A DNA stretch of 53,642 nt. Origin: Eubacterium sp. (GTDB lineage: Bacteria > Bacillota > Clostridia > Oscillospirales > Acutalibacteraceae). Of this stretch, positions 15,011-23,065 are shown in pieces (the first letter of the stretch is position 1; each line of letters begins with the position of its first letter). The notes under the pieces are model-generated. The model was not told where the DNA came from, searched no databases, and was given only the letters and a program-made list of their open reading frames with translations. The DNA lies in contig JACTVT010000011.1 in the NCBI GenBank assembly GCA_014465955.1, forward strand, positions 1 to 53,642, given 5' to 3'. The translations under genes and the position numbers were made by a program.

Positions 15011-16600
15011 ATGAAAAAATTAAAGTTTACCGATTTGGAACACGTAACACCTGAAAGCGTCGGCATTAAAAGCAGTGCAATTAACGCTTTTGTAAATGAA
15101 ATCAATGAAAAAAAACTGGGACTTCAGAGTTTTACGGTTGTAAGGCACGGCAAGGTTTGTGCACAGGGCTTCTGGAAGCCTTATGCAAAGGATATTCCGC
15201 ATGTGCTTTATTCAATGAGTAAGTCCGTAACGTCGACAGCAGTCGGTTTTGCGGTCAGCGAGGGATTAATCAGCCTTGACGATAAGGTTGCAGATTTCTT
15301 CCCTGAATACAAATCAGCAAAGCGCCCGATGAATCAGAAACTGACAATTAGAATGCTGCTTACAATGCGCTCCGATAAAATGATTACGGTGCTTGATGAA
15401 AAAGGTGAGCACGACTGGGTGAAGCAGTTCTTTGATGCAGGATTTATTGCACCGCCCGATACAAAATTCAATTATATTTCCGAAAATACAACTATGCTTT
15501 CGGCAATTATTTCAAAAGTTACGGGTATGAGTATGCTTGATTACCTGTATCCGAGAATGTTTGAACCGCTCGGAATTGAAAAGCCTTTCTGGGAGGAAGA
15601 CGGTCACGGCAACAACGCAGCAGGCTGGGGACTTTATATGAAGTCCGAGGATCTTGCAAAGTTCTTTTTGCCTTACATAAACGGCGGCAAATGGCTTGAC
15701 GGCACACAACTTGTGCCCGAATACTGGGTTAAAACCGCAACGGCTAAGCAGACGCCGTCTGTTTCCGACGGATATATTGATAATATGTGCGGCTACGGAT
15801 TCCAGTTCTGGCGCAATCCTGTTTCAAACAGTTTCCGTGCAGACGGCCTGTTCGGTCAGCGCTGCTTTATGTTCCCTGAATATGATGCGCTGGTTGTGCT
15901 CAATTCTGGTGAATCCGAAGACTATAAGGTTATGAAAGTGTTCTGGAAATATTTCCCCGAATGCTTTGAATATGATGAACTGCCCGAAAATAAAAAGGAT
16001 AATGAAAAACTGCTTGAGGCACTTTCTGCTCTTGAGGTTGAGCAGCTTCCTGCAATGCCGAGAAATAAGGAACTTGAGGCGCGTTTCGGCGGCAGAACAA
16101 TCAAATGCAAAACCAATGCGTTTACATCTGTTATTTCGGTTTCCGTGCTTCAGATGCTTTATAATAAGCCTGGCTATATTAATGAAATGAAACTTGATTT
16201 TGATGATGATTGTCTTAAGTTCACGTGGAAAGAGAAGGATTATGTTAATACGATTGATGTCGGTATGGACGGTGAGTACAGATGCTCTGTTATGAAACTC
16301 GGTGATCTTACTTATCATGCATATTCAAAGGCATCGTGGCAGGAAGACGGCAGTCTGAAATTGTGGATAAGACCTGTTGAAACTGCGCACGTGCGTAAAT
16401 TCACATTTGAATTTTTAAGTGACAGTAAGGTTAAAATCATTAACGAAATGAGTCCTACTTTTGAGGAACTTGCAATTTATAATATGACCTTCATCGGTTC
16501 GCCGATTAGGTTGAAATCAACTGAAGAGGTTGTTAAAAAAGCAGTAAAAGCACTCGGTCTTCCAATCTTAGAGCCGAATTTTACGGGCACAATTGAATAA
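15011..16600 (+). CDS. serine hydrolase, beta-lactamase class C-like
   Basis: The ATG at 15011 follows agggggtag, a much better start than the upstream TTG at 14954. 529 aa. The catalytic SxxK is Ser68-Met-Ser-Lys71 (VLYSMSKSVTS), and a class C-like Tyr motif is present in FNYISENTTMLSAI near residue 160. After the roughly 350-residue catalytic domain, a C-terminal beta-rich region of about 170 residues (MKLDFDDDCLKFTWKEKDY and later) resembles lipocalin-like extensions of bacterial serine hydrolases. There is no signal peptide, so it is probably cytoplasmic. The likely substrate is an ester or peptide; beta-lactam resistance should not be assumed. Confidence 0.88.
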   Translation: MKKLKFTDLEHVTPESVGIKSSAINAFVNEINEKKLGLQSFTVVRHGKVCAQGFWKPYAKDIPHVLYSMSKSVTSTAVGFAVSEGLISLDDKVADFFPEYKSAKRPMNQKLTIRMLLTMRSDKMITVLDEKGEHDWVKQFFDAGFIAPPDTKFNYISENTTMLSAIISKVTGMSMLDYLYPRMFEPLGIEKPFWEEDGHGNNAAGWGLYMKSEDLAKFFLPYINGGKWLDGTQLVPEYWVKTATAKQTPSVSDGYIDNMCGYGFQFWRNPVSNSFRADGLFGQRCFMFPEYDALVVLNSGESEDYKVMKVFWKYFPECFEYDELPENKKDNEKLLEALSALEVEQLPAMPRNKELEARFGGRTIKCKTNAFTSVISVSVLQMLYNKPGYINEMKLDFDDDCLKFTWKEKDYVNTIDVGMDGEYRCSVMKLGDLTYHAYSKASWQEDGSLKLWIRPVETAHVRKFTFEFLSDSKVKIINEMSPTFEELAIYNMTFIGSPIRLKSTEEVVKKAVKALGLPILEPNFTGTIE

Positions 16601-16614
16601 TTTTTAATGAAGCA

Positions 16615-16649
16615 AACCCCCGTCAAAAATGACGGGGGTTCATGTTGTT
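16615..16649 (+). terminator. terminator of serine hydrolase gene
   Basis: AACCCCCGTCA (16615-16625) pairs with TGACGGGGGTT (16630-16640) around AAAA, followed by a T-rich stretch. Confidence 0.85.
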
Positions 16650-16653
16650 TTTT

Positions 16654-16726
16654 ACGGGCAATTCGTGAATTGCCCCTACAATAACGTCTTTTCTGCTCTG
16701 TAGGGGAGGGTCTCCGTGCCCTCCCG
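16654..16726. repeat. two GTAGGG-type palindromes
   Basis: An inverted copy (acgggcaattcgtgaattgcccctaca, 16654-16680) and a direct copy (gtaggggagggtctccgtgccctcccg, 16700-16726) fill the gap between the serine hydrolase gene and luxS. Confidence 0.8.
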
Positions 16727-16780
16727 AAAAATATATTTAATAACGGGCATATATTTTTATAGACCCGTATTTTATGCATT

Positions 16781-17248
16781 TTATTCTTCTGCCGTCGGGT
16801 ATTTCAAATCCTCTTTTGTCCAGTCTTTAATGATTTCGAGAAATGCCTTTGCTTCTTCCTTTGCCTGTAAAAGGTTATGGTCGTTGCAGTTGCCGCATTC
16901 CTTCATTGTTGCACCGGGAATCTGACCCCAGAACTCTGTAATATACGTGAAGGCATCTTTAATAAGATTTATTGAATAACTGTCTGAAAGTGAACGGGTA
17001 AGAAAATAAAATCCCGTTCTGCAGCCCATAGGTCCGAAATAAATAATATTGTCGCCGAATTCGGTGTTGCGCACATAGGTTGCAAAAATATGCTCAATTG
17101 TGTGCATTGCCGCATTTGTCATAACAATCTCTTTGTTCGGCTCACGCATACGAATGTCATATGTTGTGATATCATCATCAATTCGGCTGATGTAAATGCC
17201 CTTTTTTAAAATATTGTGGTCAATCTGGAAACTTGGTATTGTTTTCAT
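16781..17248 (-). CDS. luxS: S-ribosylhomocysteine lyase (LuxS)
   Basis: 155 aa, typical length. The zinc-binding HTIEH motif is at residues 49-53, a third ligand Cys in ECGNC near 118, and the catalytic Cys at about 76 in GPMGCRTGFY. LuxS cleaves S-ribosylhomocysteine to homocysteine and DPD, the precursor of autoinducer-2, and closes the activated-methyl cycle. The ATG follows acggag. No pfs or metabolic partner lies beside it, as is common. Confidence 0.97.
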   Translation of the reverse strand: MKTIPSFQIDHNILKKGIYISRIDDDITTYDIRMREPNKEIVMTNAAMHTIEHIFATYVRNTEFGDNIIYFGPMGCRTGFYFLTRSLSDSYSINLIKDAFTYITEFWGQIPGATMKECGNCNDHNLLQAKEEAKAFLEIIKDWTKEDLKYPTAEE

Positions 17249-17296
17249 TTATATTCAACTCCGTTTTTTAATATCTGTAAATATTTTATCACATTT

Positions 17297-18151
17297 TCAC
17301 TGCTTTTCAAGCAGTATTTTTATATCTTCGGGGAAATCACTGTTAAGTTTCATTTCTTCACCTGTTATCGGGTGGGTAAAATAAATTGTTTTGCAGTGCA
17401 GCGCCTGCCTGTTTATCAGTTTACTGTTACCGCCGTAAAGCGTGTCGCCGACAAGGCTTGCACCGAGGTGCGCAAAATGAACTCTTATCTGGTGGGTGCG
17501 CCCCGTTTCAAGATTAATTTTATAAAGCACGCCGTGTTTGAATGCTTTTATTTTTTCAAAATGAGTGACAGCCGTTTCGCCGCCGTCTTTTACACATCGT
17601 TTTATAATGCTTTCATTTTCACGGGCAATCGGTGCTTTTATTGTGCCTTTTTCGCCTATGTCACGGCTTGCCACGGCGTAATAATCCTTTTTGATTTGCC
17701 CTGCAAGTTTTGATGCGACAAGTTCATTTTTTGCAATCAGTACGATTCCGCTTGTGTCCCTGTCAAGCCTGTAAACGGCACGGAATGCCGTGTTTTTGTC
17801 AACATAATTTGCAACGGCGTTTGAAAGTGCGTCGCCCTGATGATTTCTGCTTTCGTGCACGGGCATAAACGGCGGTTTGTTTACGGCAATAATGTCCTCG
17901 TCTTCAAAGATGATTTCAACCCTTTTGTCAGACGGGGCGGGCATCTGCCCTCTGTTTTCAATATTGATTTTTAAAATGTCACCCGTTTTTATCGGGTCAA
18001 TCGTTCTGGCAAAGGCGTTGTTTAAGGTAATTCCGTTTTCGGTGTTTTTCAATTTTGTTAAAAGTGATGACGAAACACCGAAATCACGCAGAAAATCACG
18101 GATTTGCCTGCCGCTGTCTTTTTCTGTTATTTTAAATTCAATCGTTCTCAT
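17297..18151 (-). CDS. RluA-family pseudouridine synthase
   Basis: Start at the ATG at 18151 (MRTIEFKITEKDSGRQIRDFL). The longer frame to 18232 would translate two palindromic repeats and is unlikely to be real. 284 aa: an N-terminal S4-like domain (SGRQIRDFLRDFGVSSSLLTKLK), then the catalytic domain with the RluA motif YRLDRDTSGIVLIAKNELVA, where the Asp of RLDRDTSG is the nucleophile, and ETGRTHQIRVHFAHLG. It isomerises uridines in rRNA or tRNA; the site cannot be read from sequence. The ribosome binding site is weak (ggaa), perhaps because the repeats lie directly upstream. Confidence 0.93.
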   Translation of the reverse strand: MRTIEFKITEKDSGRQIRDFLRDFGVSSSLLTKLKNTENGITLNNAFARTIDPIKTGDILKINIENRGQMPAPSDKRVEIIFEDEDIIAVNKPPFMPVHESRNHQGDALSNAVANYVDKNTAFRAVYRLDRDTSGIVLIAKNELVASKLAGQIKKDYYAVASRDIGEKGTIKAPIARENESIIKRCVKDGGETAVTHFEKIKAFKHGVLYKINLETGRTHQIRVHFAHLGASLVGDTLYGGNSKLINRQALHCKTIYFTHPITGEEMKLNSDFPEDIKILLEKQ

Positions 18152-18165
18152 AGTAAATTCCGACT

Positions 18166-18230
18166 GGCGGATAATATCCGCCCCTACGGGGGGTAAAATT
18201 TTGTAGGGTGCGGCGTCCCCGACGCACCGC
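18166..18230. repeat. two GTAGGG-type palindromes upstream of rluA-like gene
   Basis: An inverted copy (ggcggataatatccgcccctacg, 18166-18188) and a direct copy (tgtagggtgcggcgtccccgacgcaccgc, 18202-18230) lie within 80 bases of the RluA-like start and fill its leader. Confidence 0.8.
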
Positions 18231-18276
18231 ATACTATATTTACATTATATATTATAAAAAGATTTAAGGCAATAGG

Positions 18277-18305
18277 TTGCAAAACGAATACTATAGTGTT
18301 AAAAT
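18277..18305 (+). promoter_or_regulatory. probable promoter of hydEGF
   Basis: TTGCAA (18277-18282) and TAAAAT (18300-18305) with a 17-base spacer, about 30 bases before the hydE ATG. The hexamers are one or two bases off consensus. Confidence 0.5.
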
Positions 18306-18335
18306 CTTAACGACTAAAGAAAGGTGCTGATTTTT

Positions 18336-19376
18336 ATGTTTGAAAACCTGATAGACAAACTGAATAAAAACGGCATTTTATCTTTTGACGAATATAAAAT
18401 TCTGATTGAAAACAGGGCGCTTTGTGCAGATTATCTTTTTGAAAAAGCACGCAGGGCACGTGATGAAGCCTACGGCAGAAAAATTTTTATCAGAGGTCTG
18501 ATTGAATTTACAAATTACTGTAAAAATGACTGCTTTTACTGCGGAATCAGGCACAGTAATAAAAACGCCGTGCGCTACAGGCTGACGAAAGAAGAAATAC
18601 TTGACTGCTGCCGTCAGGGTTATCGGCTCGGCTTTCGCACCTTTGTGCTTCAGGGCGGGGAAGACGCTTTTTATACAGATGATTATCTGTGCGAAATTAT
18701 AAGAGAAATAAAATCTAACTGCCCCGATTGCGCCGTGACTCTTTCATTCGGCGAGCGTTCCTTTGAAAGTTACAAAATGCTGAAAAATGCAGGTGCAGAC
18801 AGGTATCTTCTTCGTCACGAAACGGCGGACAAATTGCATTATGCCAAACTTCACCCCGGCAGTATGAAGTTCGATAACAGGCAGAATTGCCTTGAAAATC
18901 TGAAAAAACTCGGCTATCAGACAGGCGCAGGTTTTATGGTCGGTTCACCGTTTCAGACTGCTGATAATCTTGCAGAAGAAATGATTTATTTAAAAAAACT
19001 TGGCCCGCAAATGGTTGGCATCGGACCGTTTATTCCGCATAAGGATACACCGTTTTGCAATAAAGCCGCAGGCACGGCAGAACTGACTGTTTTTATGATT
19101 GCCCTTGTGCGTTTAACGCTGAAAAATGCGCTTATTCCCGCAACAACGGCGCTCGGTACGATTGACGAATTCGGCAGGCAAAAGGGCATAAATGCAGGTG
19201 CAAATGTTTTAATGCCTAATCTTTTGCCCGAAAGCGTCTGTAAAAATTATTCGCTTTATGATAACAAAATCTGCACGGGTGCCGAAAGTGCAGTGAATAT
19301 TGAATTGCTTAAAAATAAAATGAAAGCCACGGGTTGTGAAATTGTTGCAGACCGAGGCGATTACAAGGAGAATTAA
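18336..19376 (+). CDS. hydE: [FeFe]-hydrogenase maturase HydE (radical SAM)
   Basis: I choose the ATG at 18336 over the GTG at 18324, which lies within the ribosome binding site aaaggtg. 346 aa. The radical-SAM cluster motif is Cys62-x3-Cys66-x2-Cys69 (TNYCKNDCFYCGIRHSN). Conserved HydE phrases include FRTFVLQGGEDAFYTDD and RHETADKLHYAKLHP. HydE acts in assembling the [2Fe] subcluster of the H-cluster. hydG follows 6 bases after its stop and hydF 18 bases after hydG, so this is a compact maturase operon. No hydrogenase structural gene is in the window. Confidence 0.95.
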   Translation: MFENLIDKLNKNGILSFDEYKILIENRALCADYLFEKARRARDEAYGRKIFIRGLIEFTNYCKNDCFYCGIRHSNKNAVRYRLTKEEILDCCRQGYRLGFRTFVLQGGEDAFYTDDYLCEIIREIKSNCPDCAVTLSFGERSFESYKMLKNAGADRYLLRHETADKLHYAKLHPGSMKFDNRQNCLENLKKLGYQTGAGFMVGSPFQTADNLAEEMIYLKKLGPQMVGIGPFIPHKDTPFCNKAAGTAELTVFMIALVRLTLKNALIPATTALGTIDEFGRQKGINAGANVLMPNLLPESVCKNYSLYDNKICTGAESAVNIELLKNKMKATGCEIVADRGDYKEN

Positions 19377-19382
19377 CAGAAA

Positions 19383-20798
19383 ATGTATAACCCCAAATCT
19401 TTAAAAGCAGAGGAATTTATAAGCGATGAGGAAATAAAGGCGACTCTTGCTTTTGCCGATGAACATAAAAATGACCTTGAATACATAGATAAAATTCTTG
19501 ATAAGGCAAGGCTCAGAAAAGGACTTGACCACAGAGAGGCAAGTGTACTTCTTGCGTGTGAGGACAAGGCTAAAAATGAAGAAATTTATAACCTTGCCGA
19601 GCAGATTAAAAAGGATTTTTACGGCAGCAGAATCGTTATGTTTGCGCCGCTTTACCTTTCAAATTACTGTGTGAACGGCTGCCTTTACTGCCCGTATCAT
19701 CAGAAAAACAAAACGATTCCCAGAAAAAAACTTACACAGGAAGAAATAAAAAAAGAGGTTGTCGCACTTCAGAATATGGGCCATAAGCGCCTTGCGATTG
19801 AGGCGGGCGAAGACCCTGTCAATAACCCGATTGAGTATATACTTGAGTCGATAAAAACGATTTATTCGGTTAAGCACAAAAACGGCGCAATCAGGCGTGT
19901 TAACGTAAATATTGCCGCCACAACCGTTGAAAATTACAGAAGACTGAAAGAGGCAGGAATCGGCACATATATCCTGTTTCAGGAAACATATCATAAAGAA
20001 AGTTATGAAATCCTGCACCCGACAGGTCCGAAGCATAATTATGCCTATCACACCGAGGCTATGGACAGGGCAATGCAGGGCGGTATTGATGATGTGGGCA
20101 TCGGCGTTCTTTTCGGACTTGATAAGTACAGATATGAATTTGCAGGGCTTCTGATGCACGCCGAGCACCTTGAGGCTGTTCACGGCGTAGGACCTCACAC
20201 AATCAGCGTGCCGAGAGTGAAGAGGGCAGATGATATAGACCCGAATGATTTTGATAATTCGCTCAGTGACGAAATGTTCTGCAAAATTGCCGCCTGTATC
20301 CGCATTGCCGTGCCCTATACGGGAATGATTGTTTCAACAAGAGAAACAGAAGAAGTACGTGAAAAAATAATCCGCCTCGGTGTAAGCCAGATAAGCGGCG
20401 GCTCGAGAACGTCTGTCGGCGGTTACTGCGAAGAAGAGCGTCCGCACGATACCGAGCAGTTTGATGTTTCGGACAACAGAACACTCGACGAGGTTGTAAA
20501 CTGGCTGATGAGGTCGGGCTACATTCCGTCTTTCTGTACGGCGTGCTACCGTGAGGGCAGAACGGGCGACAGGTTTATGAGTCTTTGCAAATCAGGTCAG
20601 ATTCAGAACTGCTGCCATCCCAATGCGCTGATGACATTAAAAGAATTCTTAATGGATTATGCAAGCGAGGATACACGCAAAACGGGCGAGAAAATCATTG
20701 AAAAGGAAATTGAAAATATAGGCAGTGAAAAGGTGAAAGCCATTGTGCGTGAAAGGCTTTCAAGGATAGAAAACGGTGAGCGTGATTTTCGCTTTTAG
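19383..20798 (+). CDS. hydG: [FeFe]-hydrogenase maturase HydG (radical SAM tyrosine lyase)
   Basis: 471 aa, the usual length. The N-terminal radical-SAM motif is Cys96-x3-Cys100-x2-Cys103 (SNYCVNGCLYCPYHQ). The C-terminal auxiliary cluster motif CTACYREGRTG..., with a later Cys in the LCKSGQIQNCC stretch, supplies the site where the Fe(CO)(CN) unit forms. HydG cleaves tyrosine to p-cresol plus CO and CN ligands for the hydrogenase cofactor. The ATG follows aaggag at 10 bases. It is the middle gene of hydE-hydG-hydF. Confidence 0.96.
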   Translation: MYNPKSLKAEEFISDEEIKATLAFADEHKNDLEYIDKILDKARLRKGLDHREASVLLACEDKAKNEEIYNLAEQIKKDFYGSRIVMFAPLYLSNYCVNGCLYCPYHQKNKTIPRKKLTQEEIKKEVVALQNMGHKRLAIEAGEDPVNNPIEYILESIKTIYSVKHKNGAIRRVNVNIAATTVENYRRLKEAGIGTYILFQETYHKESYEILHPTGPKHNYAYHTEAMDRAMQGGIDDVGIGVLFGLDKYRYEFAGLLMHAEHLEAVHGVGPHTISVPRVKRADDIDPNDFDNSLSDEMFCKIAACIRIAVPYTGMIVSTRETEEVREKIIRLGVSQISGGSRTSVGGYCEEERPHDTEQFDVSDNRTLDEVVNWLMRSGYIPSFCTACYREGRTGDRFMSLCKSGQIQNCCHPNALMTLKEFLMDYASEDTRKTGEKIIEKEIENIGSEKVKAIVRERLSRIENGERDFRF

Positions 20799-20816
20799 TA
20801 AAATTTCGGGAGTATT

Positions 20817-21998
20817 ATGGATAACAACACACCACTTGCACAGCGTGTGCATATCGGTTTTTTCGGCATAAGAAATGCAGGCAAAAGCAGCCTTGTGAAT
20901 GCCTTTACAAATCAGTCAATGTCGGTAGTCAGCGATGTCCTCGGCACAACAACCGACCCTGTCAGAAAAACTATGGAACTTCTGCCGCTCGGGTCCGTTG
21001 TGATTATAGATACGGCGGGTATTGATGATAACGGCGAGGTCGGCTCAATGCGTGTTAAGGCAACTGAGAAAATTCTGCGCAAATGCCACATTGCCGTGCT
21101 TGTTACTGAGGCAGGCAGGGAATTTAACGCTGATGAAAACCGCCTTGTGAAACGCTTTAAAGAACGAAATCTGCCCTTTATTATTGCAAAAAATAAGGCG
21201 GATTTGCTTGAAAATACAGATGAAAACAGTGAAAATACCGTTTATGTAAGCGCAAAAAACGGCACGGGAATTGATGAATTAAAAAATGCAGTTGCAAATA
21301 TTAAACTGCCTGAAAATAAAAATTATTATCTTTCCGATTTGGTCGGCAGGGGCGATTTTGTTCTGCTCGTTATGCCGATAGACGGTTCTGCGCCCAAGGG
21401 ACGAATTATTATGCCGCAGCAGATGGCGGTTCGTGAAATTCTTGATGCAGGTGCAGTATCAATCGCAGTTCAGCCTGATGAAATCGAAAACGCTCTTGCA
21501 GGGCTTGCCAAAAAGCCGAGCCTCGCCGTAACCGATTCGCAGGCGTTTTCGCAGGTAAATAAAGTTCTTCCGAACGATATTCCTCTCACGTCATTTTCAA
21601 TTTTGATGGCACGGTATAAGGGCTTTTTAAAAACTGCCGTGCAGGGCGCAAAAACGATTGATAAACTGAAAAACGGCGCAAAGATTTTAATCAGCGAGGG
21701 GTGCACACATCACCGTCAGTGCGGCGATATAGGCTGGGACAAACTTCCGGTGTGGCTTGAGAATTATACAAAGAAGAAGTTTGATTTTCAGTGGACAAGC
21801 GGTGCGGATTTCCCCGAAAATCTGACTGCTTTTGATTTGATTATTCATTGCGGCGGCTGTATGCTTGATGATAAGGAAATGCAGTTTCGCAGAACTTCAG
21901 CCGAAAATCAGGGCGTGCCGTTTACAAATTACGGCACGGCAATTGCCCATATGAACGGCATTTTGGAAAGAAGCATTGAGATTATTCCGTTATCGTAG
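20817..21998 (+). CDS. hydF: [FeFe]-hydrogenase maturation GTPase HydF
   Basis: 393 aa. The N-terminal GTPase domain has a P-loop (FFGIRNAGKSSLVNAF, about residues 15-30), switch phrase GTTTDPVRKTMEL, DTAGID and NKAD. The C-terminal cluster-binding domain has EGCTHHRQCGDIG and IHCGGCMLDDKEMQ, giving the CxH...CxxC iron-sulfur ligands. HydF is the scaffold that delivers the [2Fe] precursor to apo-hydrogenase. Its stop codon TAG (21996-21998) lies inside the repeat GTAGGG at 21995-22000, so a repeat defines the end of the gene. Confidence 0.96.
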   Translation: MDNNTPLAQRVHIGFFGIRNAGKSSLVNAFTNQSMSVVSDVLGTTTDPVRKTMELLPLGSVVIIDTAGIDDNGEVGSMRVKATEKILRKCHIAVLVTEAGREFNADENRLVKRFKERNLPFIIAKNKADLLENTDENSENTVYVSAKNGTGIDELKNAVANIKLPENKNYYLSDLVGRGDFVLLVMPIDGSAPKGRIIMPQQMAVREILDAGAVSIAVQPDEIENALAGLAKKPSLAVTDSQAFSQVNKVLPNDIPLTSFSILMARYKGFLKTAVQGAKTIDKLKNGAKILISEGCTHHRQCGDIGWDKLPVWLENYTKKKFDFQWTSGADFPENLTAFDLIIHCGGCMLDDKEMQFRRTSAENQGVPFTNYGTAIAHMNGILERSIEIIPLS

Positions 21999-22021
21999 GG
22001 TGCGGCGTCCTCGACGCACCG
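21994..22021 (+). repeat. GTAGGG-type palindrome overlapping hydF stop
   Basis: cgtagggtgcggcgtcctcgacgcaccg. The TAG of its GTAGGG motif is the hydF stop codon. The arms GGTGCGTCG and CGGCGTCC-type complement form a hairpin at the mRNA end. Confidence 0.8.
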
Positions 22022-22041
22022 TTTTATAGAAATGTACATTA

Positions 22042-22073
22042 AAAAATGCAGGAATTTGAATTCCTGCATTTTT
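22042..22073. terminator. bidirectional terminator between hydF and degV
   Basis: The near-perfect palindrome AAAAATGCAGGAATT (22042-22056) and AATTCCTGCATTTTT (22059-22073) has U tracts on both strands and serves the convergent hydF and degV genes. Confidence 0.88.
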
Positions 22074-22084
22074 GCTGTTCTGTT

Positions 22085-22939
22085 CTATTTTTCAAAGCAA
22101 ACAATAATTCCGCCGTTTGATGCATAAAGCGTGTTCAGCCCTGAACATTTTAATATCTCCACAGTTCCGAAATTTGCTTTTTCGGTGATTTTGTCTGCCA
22201 GAAGATTTGCTCTTTCTTCACAGCAAACGTGTGAAACAATCAGTTTTTTATCGCTTAAATCCTGACCGGCAACAAGTTCGGCAATCATTTTTGCCATTTT
22301 CATAACGGCACGGTTTATCGTCATATCTTTGCCGACAGGCGAAATATTGCCCTCTTTTGCTTTGCAGATAAGTTTAAGATGTATTTTTTCAAGCAGGCTT
22401 GCCGCAAGTGCAAACAGTCTGCCGTTTCTTTTCAGTGCGTCAAGACTGTCAAGGCAGAAATAAAGTTCACAGTGGTTTGCAATATAATCGTTGATGTAAG
22501 GCACAACTTCATCAAATTTCATACCGCTGTCGCATACTTCTTTGATTTTCTGCGCAATCAGTGCAGGCGTGCCGGAAGTTGCAAGCGAGTTGAAAACATA
22601 AATCTTTTTGCCGTCATTATGCTCATCTTCATACAAAGCCTTGCCTTGTACGGCACTGTTGTAACTGCCGCTTAATTTATCCGTAATTGTAATAACGTAA
22701 ACTTCATCTTCGTCGCCTTCCATAGCCTTTGCAAATGCGCTCGGAGACGGGCAGGCGGATTTTGCCACACTGTTTGATTTCGCAACTCTTGCAACAAAAT
22801 CATCCTGATCAAAATTTTCATCATCGGCAATAATATAATCATCAATCTGAAGTGTAAGCGGAACAATTTCAAAGTTTTTCCAACTTTTCATCTCGTTTGT
22901 AATATCACAGGTTGAGTCGGTAACGATTTTATAGGACAT
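22085..22939 (-). CDS. DegV family fatty-acid-binding protein
   Basis: A 284-aa DegV protein. The N-terminal phrase YKIVTDSTCDITNEM is the family signature; the middle has VYVITITDKLSGSYNSA and IYVFNSLATSGTPALIA; the C-terminus has the INRAVMKMAKMI segment. DegV/FakB proteins bind a fatty acid and in some bacteria present it to the kinase FakA for phosphorylation. No fakA gene is beside this one. The ATG follows aaggagg. It is a single-gene unit ended by a strong bidirectional terminator. Confidence 0.93.
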   Translation of the reverse strand: MSYKIVTDSTCDITNEMKSWKNFEIVPLTLQIDDYIIADDENFDQDDFVARVAKSNSVAKSACPSPSAFAKAMEGDEDEVYVITITDKLSGSYNSAVQGKALYEDEHNDGKKIYVFNSLATSGTPALIAQKIKEVCDSGMKFDEVVPYINDYIANHCELYFCLDSLDALKRNGRLFALAASLLEKIHLKLICKAKEGNISPVGKDMTINRAVMKMAKMIAELVAGQDLSDKKLIVSHVCCEERANLLADKITEKANFGTVEILKCSGLNTLYASNGGIIVCFEK

Positions 22940-23065
22940 ACGGCAGTCCTCCTTGCAGTAATCATAATGAGTGTAATTATAAACAAATTCTAAACTGATT
23001 ATATCCTATTGTGCATACTTTTGTCAATCACTTGTACAGTTTATTTACACTGTCATAATGAATTA

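Noticed and set aside
15011..16600. Antibiotic-resistance beta-lactamase
   Set aside because: It has the class C SxxK fold but no signal peptide and an added C-terminal domain; a generic serine hydrolase is the safer call.
18152..18232. N-terminal extension of the RluA-like protein
   Set aside because: The extra 27 residues would be translated from two palindromic repeats; the ATG at 18151 starts the family sequence.
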